From NCBI RefSeq assembly GCF_044377035.1, contig NZ_JBILJW010000001.1, positions 62,001 to 126,000 on the forward strand: a DNA stretch of 64,000 bases, given 5' to 3'. This DNA comes from Silanimonas sp044377035. Its GTDB lineage: Bacteria > Pseudomonadota > Gammaproteobacteria > Xanthomonadales > Xanthomonadaceae. Below are positions 25,342 to 34,166 of this stretch, piece after piece (positions within the stretch are counted from its first letter, which is position 1; every line of letters begins with the position of its first letter). Position numbers and translations under genes: made by a program. The notes under the pieces were generated by a model that was not told the origin of the DNA, searched no databases, and saw only the letters and a program-made list of their open reading frames with translations.

Positions 25342-26895
25342 ATGCGCATCGAAACCGCCCGAATGGTGAGCGAGCTGCCCGGCGAGGCTGCGCCGCGCCC
25401 CGGGACCCGCGACGTTCGCGGTATGGCCTGGTCGGCGACGGTGCCCACGCCCGTCTCGGCCCCCCGACTGCTCGCGTTCCCGCCGGCGATGGCCGAGGAG
25501 CTCGGACTCGACGCGGCGGCGATGGGCTCGCCGTCGTTCCTCGACCTCATGGCCGGCAACGCCGTTCCGTCGGGCGCAACGACGGTCGCCACCAACTACG
25601 GCGGGCACCAGTTCGGGCATTGGGCCGGCCAGCTCGGCGACGGCCGTGCCCTGCTGCTGGGCGAGGCGGCCGGGCGCGACGGCCGGCGCTGGGAGATCCA
25701 ACTCAAGGGTGCGGGCCCCACGCCGTACTCGCGCCGCGCCGACGGCCGCGCGGTGCTGCGTTCCAGCCTGCGCGAATACGTGGCCTCCGAGGCCATGCAT
25801 GCGCTGGGCGTGCCGACCACGCGCGTGCTCAGCCTGGTGGCGACCGGCGACGCCGTGGTGCGCGACATCCTCTACGCCGGCGACCCGAAACCCGAACCGG
25901 GCGCCATCGTCTGCCGCGTGGCCCCCAGCTTCCTGCGTTTCGGCCACTACGAATTGCCGGCCTCGCGCGGCGAGCGCGATCTGCTTGAAGGCCTCGTCGA
26001 TCACACCATTGCGAGCCACTTCCCCGAGCTCATCGGGCCGAACGCGCGCGCCGACTGGTTCTCCGAGGTGGCGAAGCGCACCGGCGTGCTGATGGCCCAC
26101 TGGATGCGTGTCGGCTTCGTGCATGGCGTGATGAACACCGACAACCTGAGCGTGCTCGGCCTCACCATCGACTACGGTCCCTTCGGCTTCCTCGACGACG
26201 CCGACCCGCACTGGACGCCCAACACCACCGACCTGCCGGGACGCCGCTACCGCTATGCCGCGCAGCCGCAGGTCGCCCACTGGAACCTCTCGGCCCTGGC
26301 CTCGGCGCTGGCGCCGTTGTTCCCCGACGCCGAGCCGCTGACGGCGGGCACGAACGCCTATGTCGAAGCCTTCCAGTCGGCGCAGGCGCGGATGTGGGCC
26401 GACAAGCTCGGCCTCGCCGACTGGCGCGACGAGGATGCGGCGCTGGTGTCGGGCCTGTTCGGTGCGCTGCAGGCGGCGGAGGTCGATTTCACGATCTTCT
26501 TCCGGACGCTCGCGGCCCTCGAAGCCGCCGCCGTCGTCGATCCGGTGGCAGCGCTCGCGCCGGCGCTTTACGACCGAGCCAAGGCCGAACGCGAAGCCGC
26601 CACGCTTGGCGACTGGCTGGCCCGCTACGCCGCGCGCCTCGCGACCGATCCGCAACCCGCTGAAGCCCGGCGCGCCCGGATGGATGCCGCGAATCCCTGG
26701 GTCGTGCCGCGCAACTGGCTGCTGCAGCAGGCCATCGACGCGGCCGAGCAGGGCGATACCGCCGAGCTGCACGCCCTGCTCGAGGTGCTGCAGCGGCCCT
26801 ACGACGCGCAGCCCGACGCCGAGCGCTTCGCGGCGCGCCGCCCGGAGTGGGCCAAGGACCGCCCCGGTTGCTCCGCGCTGAGCTGCAGTTCCTGA
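25342..26895 (+). CDS. selO: Protein adenylyltransferase SelO
   Basis: Pseudokinase-fold enzyme that transfers AMP from ATP to Ser/Thr/Tyr residues of proteins, linked to oxidative stress. The 517-residue product (E. coli YdiU 478) uses the ATG at 25342, preceded by GGAG. Landmarks are TNYGGHQFGHWAGQLGDGRA, WEIQLKGAGPTPYSR, RSSLREYVASEAMHALGVPT and NTDNLSVLGLTIDYGPFGFLDD, which holds the nucleotide-metal site. The C-terminus is GCSALSCSS; in many SelO proteins the matching position is the redox-active Cys or selenocysteine near the end. The gene stands alone between the divergent cyclase and the acyltransferase. Confidence 0.95.
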   Translation: MRIETARMVSELPGEAAPRPGTRDVRGMAWSATVPTPVSAPRLLAFPPAMAEELGLDAAAMGSPSFLDLMAGNAVPSGATTVATNYGGHQFGHWAGQLGDGRALLLGEAAGRDGRRWEIQLKGAGPTPYSRRADGRAVLRSSLREYVASEAMHALGVPTTRVLSLVATGDAVVRDILYAGDPKPEPGAIVCRVAPSFLRFGHYELPASRGERDLLEGLVDHTIASHFPELIGPNARADWFSEVAKRTGVLMAHWMRVGFVHGVMNTDNLSVLGLTIDYGPFGFLDDADPHWTPNTTDLPGRRYRYAAQPQVAHWNLSALASALAPLFPDAEPLTAGTNAYVEAFQSAQARMWADKLGLADWRDEDAALVSGLFGALQAAEVDFTIFFRTLAALEAAAVVDPVAALAPALYDRAKAEREAATLGDWLARYAARLATDPQPAEARRARMDAANPWVVPRNWLLQQAIDAAEQGDTAELHALLEVLQRPYDAQPDAERFAARRPEWAKDRPGCSALSCSS

Positions 26896-26957
26896 ATCGC
26901 CCTCCCCGAGGGCGTCGCGCTCACGCCGATTCATCCCTCCCGTCCTAAACTGCACTC

Positions 26958-27872
26958 GTGTCCCGAAATCCGTCGCCCATGCGCTTCGCCCCGATCACCT
27001 GGCTTCGTGCCGCCGCCGCTGGCGTGCTGGTCGCCATCAACACCGTCCTCCATGCCACGCCGATCCTCGCGCTGGCCGTCGCCAAGGGCATGCTGCCCTT
27101 CAAGCGCGCGCGAGCTGCGGTGTCGCGCTGGATGCCGGCCTTCGGCGAGAGCTGGATCGCCGTCAACGGCTGGGCCATCGCCACGTTCACGCCGACGCGC
27201 TGGGTCATCACCGGCGACGCCGCCTTCAGCCGCGCGCGCCGCTACCTCGTGCTCAGCAACCACCAGAGCTGGGTCGACATTCCGGTGCTGCAGAAAGTGT
27301 TGAACCGCCGCATCCCGTTCCAGCGCTTCTTCCTGAAGGACTCGCTGATCTGGGTGCCGGTGCTCGGCCTCGCGTGGTGGGCGTTGGACTTCCCCTTCAT
27401 GAAGCGCGCCAGCAAGTCGCAGATCCAGAAGAACCCCGAGCTCGCGCGCCGCGACCTCGAAACCGCGCGCGCGGCCTGCGCGAAGTTCCGCGAGATCCCG
27501 GTGTCGGTGATGAACTTCGTCGAGGGCACGCGCGCCAACGCGAAGAAGCTGGCGCAGAGCAGCTACCGGCACCTGTTGAAGCCGAAATCCGGCGGCGTGG
27601 CGCAGGTGCTGAACTCGATGGGCGAACTGCTCGACGGCATCGTCGACGTCACCATCGTTTATCCGCAGGGACGTCCGAGCATCGTCGACCTGTTCGCCGG
27701 CAAGGTGCGCGAGATCCGCGTCGATCTGCGCCTGCGTGAGGTGCCGCAGGATCTCATCGGCGGCGATTACGAGAACGACCGCGACTACCGCATCCGCTTC
27801 CAGCACTGGCTCAACGCCCTGTGGGAAGAGAAGGACGCGCGCATCGACGCGCTGCTCGCCCAGCCGGCCTGA
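26958..27872 (+). CDS. Lysophospholipid-type acyltransferase (YihG-like)
   Basis: Inner-membrane glycerolipid acyltransferase of the PlsC superfamily, 304 residues from GTG 26958; ATG 26979 is an alternative start. A hydrophobic N-terminus (residues ~14-40) anchors it. The catalytic HX4D motif is NHQSWVD near residue 98, the second block FQRFFLKDSLIWVPVLGLAW, and the third FVEGTR near residue 193. The arrangement and length match E. coli YihG, an acyltransferase that adjusts phospholipid acyl composition. Substrate is inferred from that resemblance. Confidence 0.88.
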   Translation: MSRNPSPMRFAPITWLRAAAAGVLVAINTVLHATPILALAVAKGMLPFKRARAAVSRWMPAFGESWIAVNGWAIATFTPTRWVITGDAAFSRARRYLVLSNHQSWVDIPVLQKVLNRRIPFQRFFLKDSLIWVPVLGLAWWALDFPFMKRASKSQIQKNPELARRDLETARAACAKFREIPVSVMNFVEGTRANAKKLAQSSYRHLLKPKSGGVAQVLNSMGELLDGIVDVTIVYPQGRPSIVDLFAGKVREIRVDLRLREVPQDLIGGDYENDRDYRIRFQHWLNALWEEKDARIDALLAQPA

Positions 27873-27940
27873 GTCGCCCGCGTCTGCGGCTTGCGCCTTC
27901 CGGTAGGCTCGGGGATTCCCGATCCCGCCGTGGAGTGCCG

Positions 27941-29641
27941 ATGTCCCCGAGCCGTCTTCCTGTCTTGTCGCCACTGGCTGTTGGCCTGGCGACGGCCCTT
28001 CTGCTGAGTGCCTGCACGCCGCGCGAGGAGGCCGCCGCACCGGCGGCCGACCCGCTGCCCGAGGCCTCCGCGCCGGCCATCCGCGCCCACGTCGAGTTCC
28101 TCGCCGACGACCTGCTGGAAGGCCGGCTCTCCGGCACGCGCGGTTACGACATCGCCGCCGGATACGTGGCCAGCGAGTTGGCCCAGATCGGCCTGCGCCC
28201 CGGCGCCGCCGAGGGGTCGTGGATGCAGCCGGTCGCGCTGGTCGAATCGCTTTCCCTGCTGCCGGCCTCGCGGCTGGTGCTGCGCCCGGCGTCCGGTCCC
28301 GCCGTCACGATGGCGCCGGGCAAGGACTTCCTGCCCGTGGCCAGCCTCGACAAGGCCAAGGTGCTCGCCGAGGCCCCGGTGGTCTTCGCCGGCTTCGGCG
28401 TGTCGGCCCCGGACCACGGGCATGACGACCTCGCCGGCATCGACGTGAAGGGCAAGGTGGTTCTGGTGTTCGGCGGCGCGCCTTCGAAGTTCCCGCCGGA
28501 AGTGCGCGCGCATTACTCGGCCGGGCTCACCAAGACGCAGGCGCTGGTCGACCGCGGCGCGGTCGGCATCCTGCAGATCCAGACCCGCGACGACCAGCAG
28601 CGCACGCCGTGGGAGCGCCTCGTGCAGCAGAGCTGGCGCTCGCGCATGGCCTGGGCGGATGAGCAGGGCGTGCCGAATGGCGCGTGGCCGCAGTTGGCCG
28701 TTCGCGCGTCGATCAGCCCGGACAGTGCCGCAGCGCTCTTCGCCGGCGCGCCCCAGACCCTGGACGAGGCCTACGCCGCGGCCGAAGCCGGAACGCCGCA
28801 GGCCTTCGAACTGCCGATGACGGTCGAGCAGGAGCGCCACTCGATGATCCGCCAGCGGCAGAGCGCGAACGTCGTCGGCGTGCTCGAAGGCGCCGACCCG
28901 GCCCTGAAGAACGAGTACGTCGTCATCTCGGCCCACCTCGACCACGTGGGCAAGGGCGCGCCGATTGGCGGCGATGCGATCTACAACGGCGCCTTCGACA
29001 ACGCCTCGGGCATCGCGGTGATGCTCGAAGCCGCGCGCCTGCTCGCCTCCGGGCCGGTGAAGCCGCGCCGCAGCGTGATCTTCCTCGCCGTCACGGCCGA
29101 GGAGTCGGGCCTGCAGGGCGCCGATTACTTCGTGCAGCACCCGACCGTGCCGCGCGAAGCCATCGTCGCCAACATCAACATCGATATGCCGGTGGCGCTG
29201 GCGCCGTTGGCCGACATCACGGCCTTCGGTGCGGAGAATTCGACGCTGGGTGCGGTGGTGGAGCGCGCGGCCGCAGCGGAAGGCGTGGCGGTGACGCCCG
29301 ACTCGAAGCCGGAGGAAGTGATCTTCGTGCGCAGCGACCAGTACGCCTTCGTGCGCGCCGGCATCCCGGCGCTGTACATCGACGAGGGCATGCGCTCGAC
29401 CGACCCGACGCAGGACCAGGCGGCGCGCGTCGAGGCCTTCCGCAAGGAGCGCTACCACCAGCCGGGCGACGACCTCTCGCAGGCCATCGACTGGCCGTCG
29501 CTCGCCATGCTGGCGCGCCTCAACGCGCGGGTGATCAACGAAGTCGCCAACGACGACGCTCGGCCGTCGTGGCATCCGGGCAACTTCTTCGGTGAGACCT
29601 TCGCGAAGCCGGCGGAAGCACCGCCGGCACCCACGCCCTGA
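27941..29641 (+). CDS. M28 family zinc aminopeptidase lipoprotein with PA domain
   Basis: Exported lipoprotein of 566 residues, lipobox LLLSAC near residue 23. It begins with the conserved AHVEFLADDLLEGRLSGTRGYDIAA. Residues ~130-260 form a protease-associated insert (VVFAGFGVSAPDHGHDDLAGIDVKGKVVLV). Metal ligands of the M28 site are visible in SAHLDHVG (His), NGAFDNASG (Asp), VTAEESGLQG (Glu-Glu) and NINIDMP, with RYHQPGDD at the end. It should release N-terminal residues from peptides in the periplasm. A strong terminator follows 15 bases after the stop. Confidence 0.93.
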   Translation: MSPSRLPVLSPLAVGLATALLLSACTPREEAAAPAADPLPEASAPAIRAHVEFLADDLLEGRLSGTRGYDIAAGYVASELAQIGLRPGAAEGSWMQPVALVESLSLLPASRLVLRPASGPAVTMAPGKDFLPVASLDKAKVLAEAPVVFAGFGVSAPDHGHDDLAGIDVKGKVVLVFGGAPSKFPPEVRAHYSAGLTKTQALVDRGAVGILQIQTRDDQQRTPWERLVQQSWRSRMAWADEQGVPNGAWPQLAVRASISPDSAAALFAGAPQTLDEAYAAAEAGTPQAFELPMTVEQERHSMIRQRQSANVVGVLEGADPALKNEYVVISAHLDHVGKGAPIGGDAIYNGAFDNASGIAVMLEAARLLASGPVKPRRSVIFLAVTAEESGLQGADYFVQHPTVPREAIVANINIDMPVALAPLADITAFGAENSTLGAVVERAAAAEGVAVTPDSKPEEVIFVRSDQYAFVRAGIPALYIDEGMRSTDPTQDQAARVEAFRKERYHQPGDDLSQAIDWPSLAMLARLNARVINEVANDDARPSWHPGNFFGETFAKPAEAPPAPTP

Positions 29642-29655
29642 CGTTTCGGAAAGAG

Positions 29656-29680
29656 AAAGGCCCGGCATCGCCGGGCCTTT
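29656..29680. terminator. Bidirectional intrinsic terminator
   Basis: A perfect 11-bp stem AAAGGCCCGGC/GCCGGGCCTTT with an ATC loop sits between the convergent M28 and S9 peptidase genes. The A and T ends of the stem provide a short T-run for transcripts from either side. Confidence 0.88.
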
Positions 29681-29684
29681 CGTT

Positions 29685-31820
29685 TCAGGGGTTGCCGGAT
29701 TCCCAACGATCCAGCCACTGGTCCAGCTCGCGGTAGAAGGTGCGGCTGTTCTCGCCCTTCAGGATCCAGTGGTTCTCGTCGGGGAACACCAGCAGGCGGC
29801 TCTCGACGCCGCGGCGCTGCAGCAGCGACCAGTACTCGAGCGTGTTGTTGAGCGGCACGCGGAAGTCCTGTTCGCCGATCGTCACCAGCACCGGCGTCTG
29901 GAACTCGGCGGCCTTGAGCATCGGGTTCTGCGACACCCACACGCCGCCGCGCTCCCACACCGGGCCGCCCGCGTTCTGCTCGCGGCCGAAGATCACGTCG
30001 GAGGTGCCCCACTGGGCTTCCGAGTTGACGAGGCCGGCGTGGCTCACGAGGCAGCGGTAGCGCGTGGTCGTGCCCTGCAGCCAGTTCGAGAGATGCCCGC
30101 CGTAGCTGGCGCCGCCGGCGCACTGGCGGGTGCCATCGATGAAGCCGAAGCGCTCGATGGCGACGTCGGCGGCCTGGTTGATCTCATTGGCCGGGCCCTC
30201 GAACGGATCGCCCTGGATGCCCTGCGCGAAGGCCGTGCCGAAGCCGGTCGAGCCGGTGTAGTTGGTCAGCAGCACCACGCGCTCGGTGCCGGCGATCAGG
30301 TGGTAGTTCCAGCGGGTGAAGAAGCTGTCGCGCCACATGATGTGCGGGCCGCCGTGGATAAGCACGAACAGCGGGTACTTCTTGGCCGGGTCGAAGCCGG
30401 CCGGCTTCACCAGCAAGTTGTGGATGCGTGCGCCGCGCTCGCTCTCGAACCAGAAGGTCTCGGCGGGCGCGAGGTCGAGCGTCGCGGCTTGGGCGCTGTT
30501 GAACGCCGAAATCGCGCGATGGCCGCCGCGCAGGTTGATGCGCACGACTTCCGGCGGATTCACCGCGCTGTCGAAGTTCGCCACCAGCACGCCGCGAGCG
30601 GCATCGGCCACTTGCAGGCCGGTGTACACGCCACGGTCCATTTCGAATGCACGGCGGGCTTCGGTGTCGCCGATGCGGGCGGTGAACAGCTTCTCGTGGC
30701 CGGCCTCTTCGGCCGTCAACCACACGGTTCGGCTGTCGGCGTCGATGCCGAAGCTGGACACGGCGAGGTCGCCGGGCAGGGTGACCGTCGGACCCGCCTT
30801 GGCCTCCGGCCACGAGAATGTGGCGAGGTGCGTGGGCTGGTAGACCTTCTCGCCGCGGGGCGTGAACTGCGCCAAGAGGTGGCGGCCGTCGGCGCTGAAC
30901 TGCGGACGGCCATGGCTGTCCTGCGCGCCGATGGCGCCGCTGCCGGTGAGGCGCTCGGCCTCACCGCCGGTGGCCGGCACGCGGTAAAGGTCGGTGTGGG
31001 TGTTGGCGAAGGCGGCGCGGTGGCGGTTCACCGTGGCCGCGAAAACCACGGTCTGGCCGTCCGGCGTCCAGGTGGCGTCGATCTCTTCGCCGGTCTCGGT
31101 GAAGCGGCCGCCGAAGCCGGGCTGCTTCACCAACGTAGAGGTCGCGAGCAGGTCCTTGGCCTCGCCGCCGGTCGTCGGCACCACGAAGATCCGCTGCTGG
31201 CGGTCGTCCAGCCAGCGGTCCCAGTTGCGGATCGGGAAGCCGGTGTAGATGCGGACGTTGTCCTTCCGCGCCTTGCGCTCGGCGGCGATGCGCACGTTGT
31301 CGGCATCATTCATCGTGCCGGGGAACACCGTGCTGATGAACAGGATCCGCGAGCCGTCCGGCGAAAACTGCGGCGTGCGCGCACCCGTCGAGAGTGAGGT
31401 CACGCGGCGCGGCTCGCCCCCCTGGGCCAGGTCGATCACGTACACCTGCGGCGCGGTGTCGCCTTCGCGTTGCACGGTGTAGGCGAGCCGCGAGCCGTCC
31501 GGGCTGAACACCGGGCCGGCTTCCGCGGCCTTGCTGAAGGTGAGCTGTCGCGGCTCGCCCTTGCCGTCGGTGGGCAGCAGCCAGAGGTCGGCCGTCTGTT
31601 GGGTCGGGTCGTAGGCCGGCCGGGTGGCGACCACGGCGGCGTAACGACCATCGTGCGACAGCGCCGGCGGCGACAGGCGAGCGAAGCCCCAGAGGTCTTC
31701 ATGGGTGATCGGCCGGCCCGCCGCGACGGCGACGGTGCTGGCGGCCGCGGCCGCGAGGGCGAGCAGGGCGGTGGTGGCGCGGGTGGCGCGGGGCAGGGCG
31801 AGGCGACGCAGCAGGCTCAT
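29685..31820 (-). CDS. S9 family serine peptidase (prolyl oligopeptidase type)
   Basis: Secreted serine peptidase of 711 residues. A signal peptide (LLALAAAAASTVAVAAG) is followed by a beta-propeller of WD40-like repeats (residues ~60-430; e.g. SPDGSRLAYTV, SPDGSRILFIS, TPDGQTVVFAA). The alpha/beta-hydrolase domain follows. Its nucleophile is Ser near residue 575 in GGASYGGHLSNW, the Asp lies in TIGEQDFRVP, and the His in DENHWILKGEN. HGGPHIMWRDSFFTRWNY precedes the nucleophile. It resembles dipeptidyl-peptidase/acylaminoacyl-peptidase members. With the M13 and M28 enzymes it equips the envelope for peptide use. Confidence 0.95.
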   Translation of the reverse strand: MSLLRRLALPRATRATTALLALAAAAASTVAVAAGRPITHEDLWGFARLSPPALSHDGRYAAVVATRPAYDPTQQTADLWLLPTDGKGEPRQLTFSKAAEAGPVFSPDGSRLAYTVQREGDTAPQVYVIDLAQGGEPRRVTSLSTGARTPQFSPDGSRILFISTVFPGTMNDADNVRIAAERKARKDNVRIYTGFPIRNWDRWLDDRQQRIFVVPTTGGEAKDLLATSTLVKQPGFGGRFTETGEEIDATWTPDGQTVVFAATVNRHRAAFANTHTDLYRVPATGGEAERLTGSGAIGAQDSHGRPQFSADGRHLLAQFTPRGEKVYQPTHLATFSWPEAKAGPTVTLPGDLAVSSFGIDADSRTVWLTAEEAGHEKLFTARIGDTEARRAFEMDRGVYTGLQVADAARGVLVANFDSAVNPPEVVRINLRGGHRAISAFNSAQAATLDLAPAETFWFESERGARIHNLLVKPAGFDPAKKYPLFVLIHGGPHIMWRDSFFTRWNYHLIAGTERVVLLTNYTGSTGFGTAFAQGIQGDPFEGPANEINQAADVAIERFGFIDGTRQCAGGASYGGHLSNWLQGTTTRYRCLVSHAGLVNSEAQWGTSDVIFGREQNAGGPVWERGGVWVSQNPMLKAAEFQTPVLVTIGEQDFRVPLNNTLEYWSLLQRRGVESRLLVFPDENHWILKGENSRTFYRELDQWLDRWESGNP

Positions 31821-31961
31821 GCGGGGTCCCGTGGGTTGGCGAGCCGCCGAGGATCGCCGAAATCCTCGCGTCGCGCGTAGGCCTGAAGTGAGGGGTCGGG
31901 TTCAGGTGCCCGGCCCGGCCGGGGGGTATCCTGCGCGCCCTTTCCCTTTCGGCACGCAGCG

Positions 31962-32681
31962 ATGCGCCTGAACAAACACCTCTCCGAGGCGGGCTACTGC
32001 TCGCGCCGCGAAGCCGACCGCCTGATCGGCGAAGGCCGCGTCACCATCAACGGCATCCGCGCCCGGGTTGGCGCCGAACTGGGCGAGGGCGACAAGGTCG
32101 CCGTCGATGGCCAGAACGTCGCGCAGCGCGCCGCCGGTGCCGCGAACAAACGCCGCCACGTCTACATCGCGTACCACAAGCCTGTCGGCGTCACCTGCAC
32201 GACCGAGGCCGACGTGGCCGGCAACATCGTCGAGGCCATCGGCCACGAGCAGCGCATCTTTCCGATCGGCCGCCTCGACAAGGACAGCGAAGGCCTGATC
32301 CTGCTCACCAGCAACGGCGACATCGTCAACGAGATCCTGCGCGCCGAGAACAGCAAGGAGAAGGAGTACCTGGTCGGCGTCAACAAGGACGTGACCATGG
32401 AATTCCTCCGCGGTATGGCCCGCGGCGGCATCGCGATGCACGGACAGACCACGCTGCCGTGCAAGGTCTCGAAGATCGGGCCGGTCGGTTTCCGCATCGT
32501 GCTGACGCAGGGCCTCAACCGGCAGATCCGCCTGATGTGCACGCACTTCGGCTACCGCGTGAAGCGCCTGTTCCGCAGCCGCATCGTCAATATCCAGATG
32601 GGCCACCTGAAGCCGGGCCAATGGCGCAACCTCACCGACGCCGAGCTGCGCGGCCTGCTGCCGAACCGCACGGAGTGGTGA
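31962..32681 (+). CDS. rluF: 23S rRNA pseudouridine(2604) synthase
   Basis: Isomerises U2604 of 23S rRNA to pseudouridine; 239 residues. The N-terminal S4-like RNA-binding domain is MRLNKHLSEAGYCSRREADRLIGEGRVTING. The catalytic aspartate is in FPIGRLDKDSEGLILLTSNGD. The later segment LTQGLNRQIRLMCTHFGYRV is typical of RluF/RluE-type synthases. LRGMARGGIAMHG fits RluF particularly. It is divergent from the S9 peptidase gene. Confidence 0.93.
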   Translation: MRLNKHLSEAGYCSRREADRLIGEGRVTINGIRARVGAELGEGDKVAVDGQNVAQRAAGAANKRRHVYIAYHKPVGVTCTTEADVAGNIVEAIGHEQRIFPIGRLDKDSEGLILLTSNGDIVNEILRAENSKEKEYLVGVNKDVTMEFLRGMARGGIAMHGQTTLPCKVSKIGPVGFRIVLTQGLNRQIRLMCTHFGYRVKRLFRSRIVNIQMGHLKPGQWRNLTDAELRGLLPNRTEW

Positions 32682-32684
32682 GAT

Positions 32685-32707
32685 GGCGGCCCGAGGGCCG
32701 CCGCTTT
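32685..32707. terminator. Hairpin between rluF and the metal cluster
   Basis: A 7-bp stem GGCGGCC/GGCCGCC with a CGAG loop lies four bases after the rluF stop, followed by GCTTTG. The MerT-like gene ends at 32710 on the other strand, so the hairpin probably serves both convergent transcripts. Confidence 0.6.
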
Positions 32708-32709
32708 GC

Positions 32710-33087
32710 TCAAGTCAGCGCCGGCAGCACGAAGGCGAACAGTGCGCCGGTGATCGTGGCGAGCACCGAAAACACATAGAGCCCGTTCGACCAGCGGCGC
32801 AGCCTCGTGCAGGCACGGGCCAGCGCTGGATCGGCCGGACAGGGCGCCGAGCGCGCCCGCCAGAGCAGCGTGCCGGCGATGGCGAGCGCGAGCGCCGCCA
32901 CGCCGAACACCAGACCTTTGCGCTCCGAGAGCCAGATCAGCTGCGGCACGGCGGTGACCAGCCCGGCGAGGGTGGCCCCCGCGCCGACGCTGACCATGAC
33001 CGCCGGCAGCACGCAGCAGACCAGCGTGCCCGAGCTGGCCAGCAGGGCGCCGAACGCGCCCCACAGGCCCTGCTTCAACTCATTCAC
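32710..33087 (-). CDS. MerT-like small metal transport membrane protein
   Basis: A 125-residue inner-membrane protein with three to four helices. The first carries vicinal cysteines in SGTLVCCVLPAVMVSVGAG, as in the first helix of MerT-type metal importers. A later loop has a Cys pair (APCPADPALARAC), also as in MerT. It starts at GTG 33087, overlapping the end of the HMA protein gene by eight bases, so the two are probably coupled like merP-merT. No merR or merA is present, and a CopL-like gene heads the cluster, so the metal could be copper or another soft metal. Confidence 0.7.
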   Translation of the reverse strand: MNELKQGLWGAFGALLASSGTLVCCVLPAVMVSVGAGATLAGLVTAVPQLIWLSERKGLVFGVAALALAIAGTLLWRARSAPCPADPALARACTRLRRWSNGLYVFSVLATITGALFAFVLPALT

Positions 33088-33421
33088 CGCCGACCTCGGC
33101 CTTGATGGCGGCGACCGTGGCGTCGGTGCGCTGGATGCCCACCACGGTGTAGCCCGCGTCGGTGAGCAGCTTCGTCGCCGTGGCATCGGCGATGTCCTGC
33201 CCGTCCTTGAGGCCCACGGCGACCAGCTTGCTCTCGAGGCTGACGAACACCTCGGCGGTGGCGGCGTCCTTCTTGAACGCACGGGTGATGCCGTCGGCGC
33301 AGAACGCACAGACGAGGCCGTTGACTTCGATGCGGAGGCTGCGTGCCTCCAGCGTCGAGGTGGCGAAGGTGGCGCCGAGGACAAGGGCGGCGGTGGCGAA
33401 GGAAAGGAACGAACGGTTCAT
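33080..33421 (-). CDS. Periplasmic heavy-metal-associated (HMA) domain protein
   Basis: A 113-residue exported metal-binding protein. The ATG at 33421 opens a signal peptide (LSFATAALVLGATFATSTLEA). The mature part is one ferredoxin-like HMA domain: SLRIEVNGLVCAFCADGITRAF holds the CxxC metal site, and LLTDAGYTVVGIQ the usual final strand. It resembles MerP or a periplasmic copper chaperone. It lies between the outer-membrane protein gene (17 bases upstream) and the MerT-like permease gene (overlapping). Confidence 0.85.
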   Translation of the reverse strand: MNRSFLSFATAALVLGATFATSTLEARSLRIEVNGLVCAFCADGITRAFKKDAATAEVFVSLESKLVAVGLKDGQDIADATATKLLTDAGYTVVGIQRTDATVAAIKAEVGGE

Positions 33422-33438
33422 GGGGTGGCTCCTGGGAA

Positions 33439-34086
33439 TCAAAGGTTGATCATCACGTTGGCGAGGGGCTGTCCGTCGGCATCCGCGCCTACCTCCAGCC
33501 ACCAGCGGGTGGTGAAGAAGCGCAGGACCGCGACGGGCTTGATGTCGTCGTCGATGGCGTTCGTGGTGCGCATGCCCTTCAGCACCACCCAGGTCGCGAC
33601 CCGGTCGATGTCGTGCTCGTAGGGTGCCCAGCCGATCGCGGCGGTGTCGAAGCGGTGCGACCAGCCGTCGCCTTCGTGCAGTTCGGTGACCAGCGAGGTG
33701 TAGATGCGGCGGGTTTCGTAGTCGAGCTGCAGGCCGACGTGCCGCGCCAGCCCGTCGCCGAGCGCGGTGCGGCCTTGGCCAACTCCGCCCCAGACGAAGG
33801 CGTTGGCTTGCGCGGCGGGCAGGTTCCAGCGATGCAGCAGACGCGAGGCACGGACATAGCCCAGTTCGAGCTCGTTGGTGCGCTCGAGGCCGTCGGCGCG
33901 GACGCCGCCCGCAGAGACCGACCAGCGATGGCTGGGTGAGTAGGTGTAGCTGAAGCGGTCGACATCCGGCTCGTGCTCGACCATCAGCATGTGCCCGCCG
34001 GCGTAGGAAATCGGGCGGGCGAGAGAGGGCGAGGCGAGAACGACGCCGGCGAGGGCCATCAGGCCCACCGAAAGGATGCGTGGCAT
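33439..34086 (-). CDS. Putative outer-membrane protein of metal cluster
   Basis: A 215-residue exported protein with signal peptide VGLMALAGVVLASPSLA from the ATG at 34086. The mature part alternates polar and aromatic residues in beta-strand pattern (SYTYSPSHRWSVSAGG, NAFVWGGVGQGRTALGDGL, LQLDYETRRIYTSLVTEL, AVLRFFTTRWWLEVGAD) and ends in NVMINL, as expected of a small outer-membrane barrel. I do not recognise a named family. Its place directly before the HMA and MerT-like genes suggests a role in metal passage or binding at the outer membrane. Confidence 0.65.
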   Translation of the reverse strand: MPRILSVGLMALAGVVLASPSLARPISYAGGHMLMVEHEPDVDRFSYTYSPSHRWSVSAGGVRADGLERTNELELGYVRASRLLHRWNLPAAQANAFVWGGVGQGRTALGDGLARHVGLQLDYETRRIYTSLVTELHEGDGWSHRFDTAAIGWAPYEHDIDRVATWVVLKGMRTTNAIDDDIKPVAVLRFFTTRWWLEVGADADGQPLANVMINL

Positions 34087-34166
34087 GGGAACTCCGTGCG
34101 GCAGGCGGGGACGCCTGCGTTGCAGGTCCGTCGCGCAGTGGGCGCGACGGTGCGGCGCGAACGGGT

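Noticed and set aside
26896..26925. CGCCCT/AGGGCG stem after selO as a terminator
   Set aside because: The stem is only six base pairs and has no T-tract; too weak to list.
32710..33421. Calling the HMA and MerT-like pair a mercury-resistance operon
   Set aside because: No merR, merA or mer operator is present and the leading gene is CopL-like, so the metal cannot be assigned.
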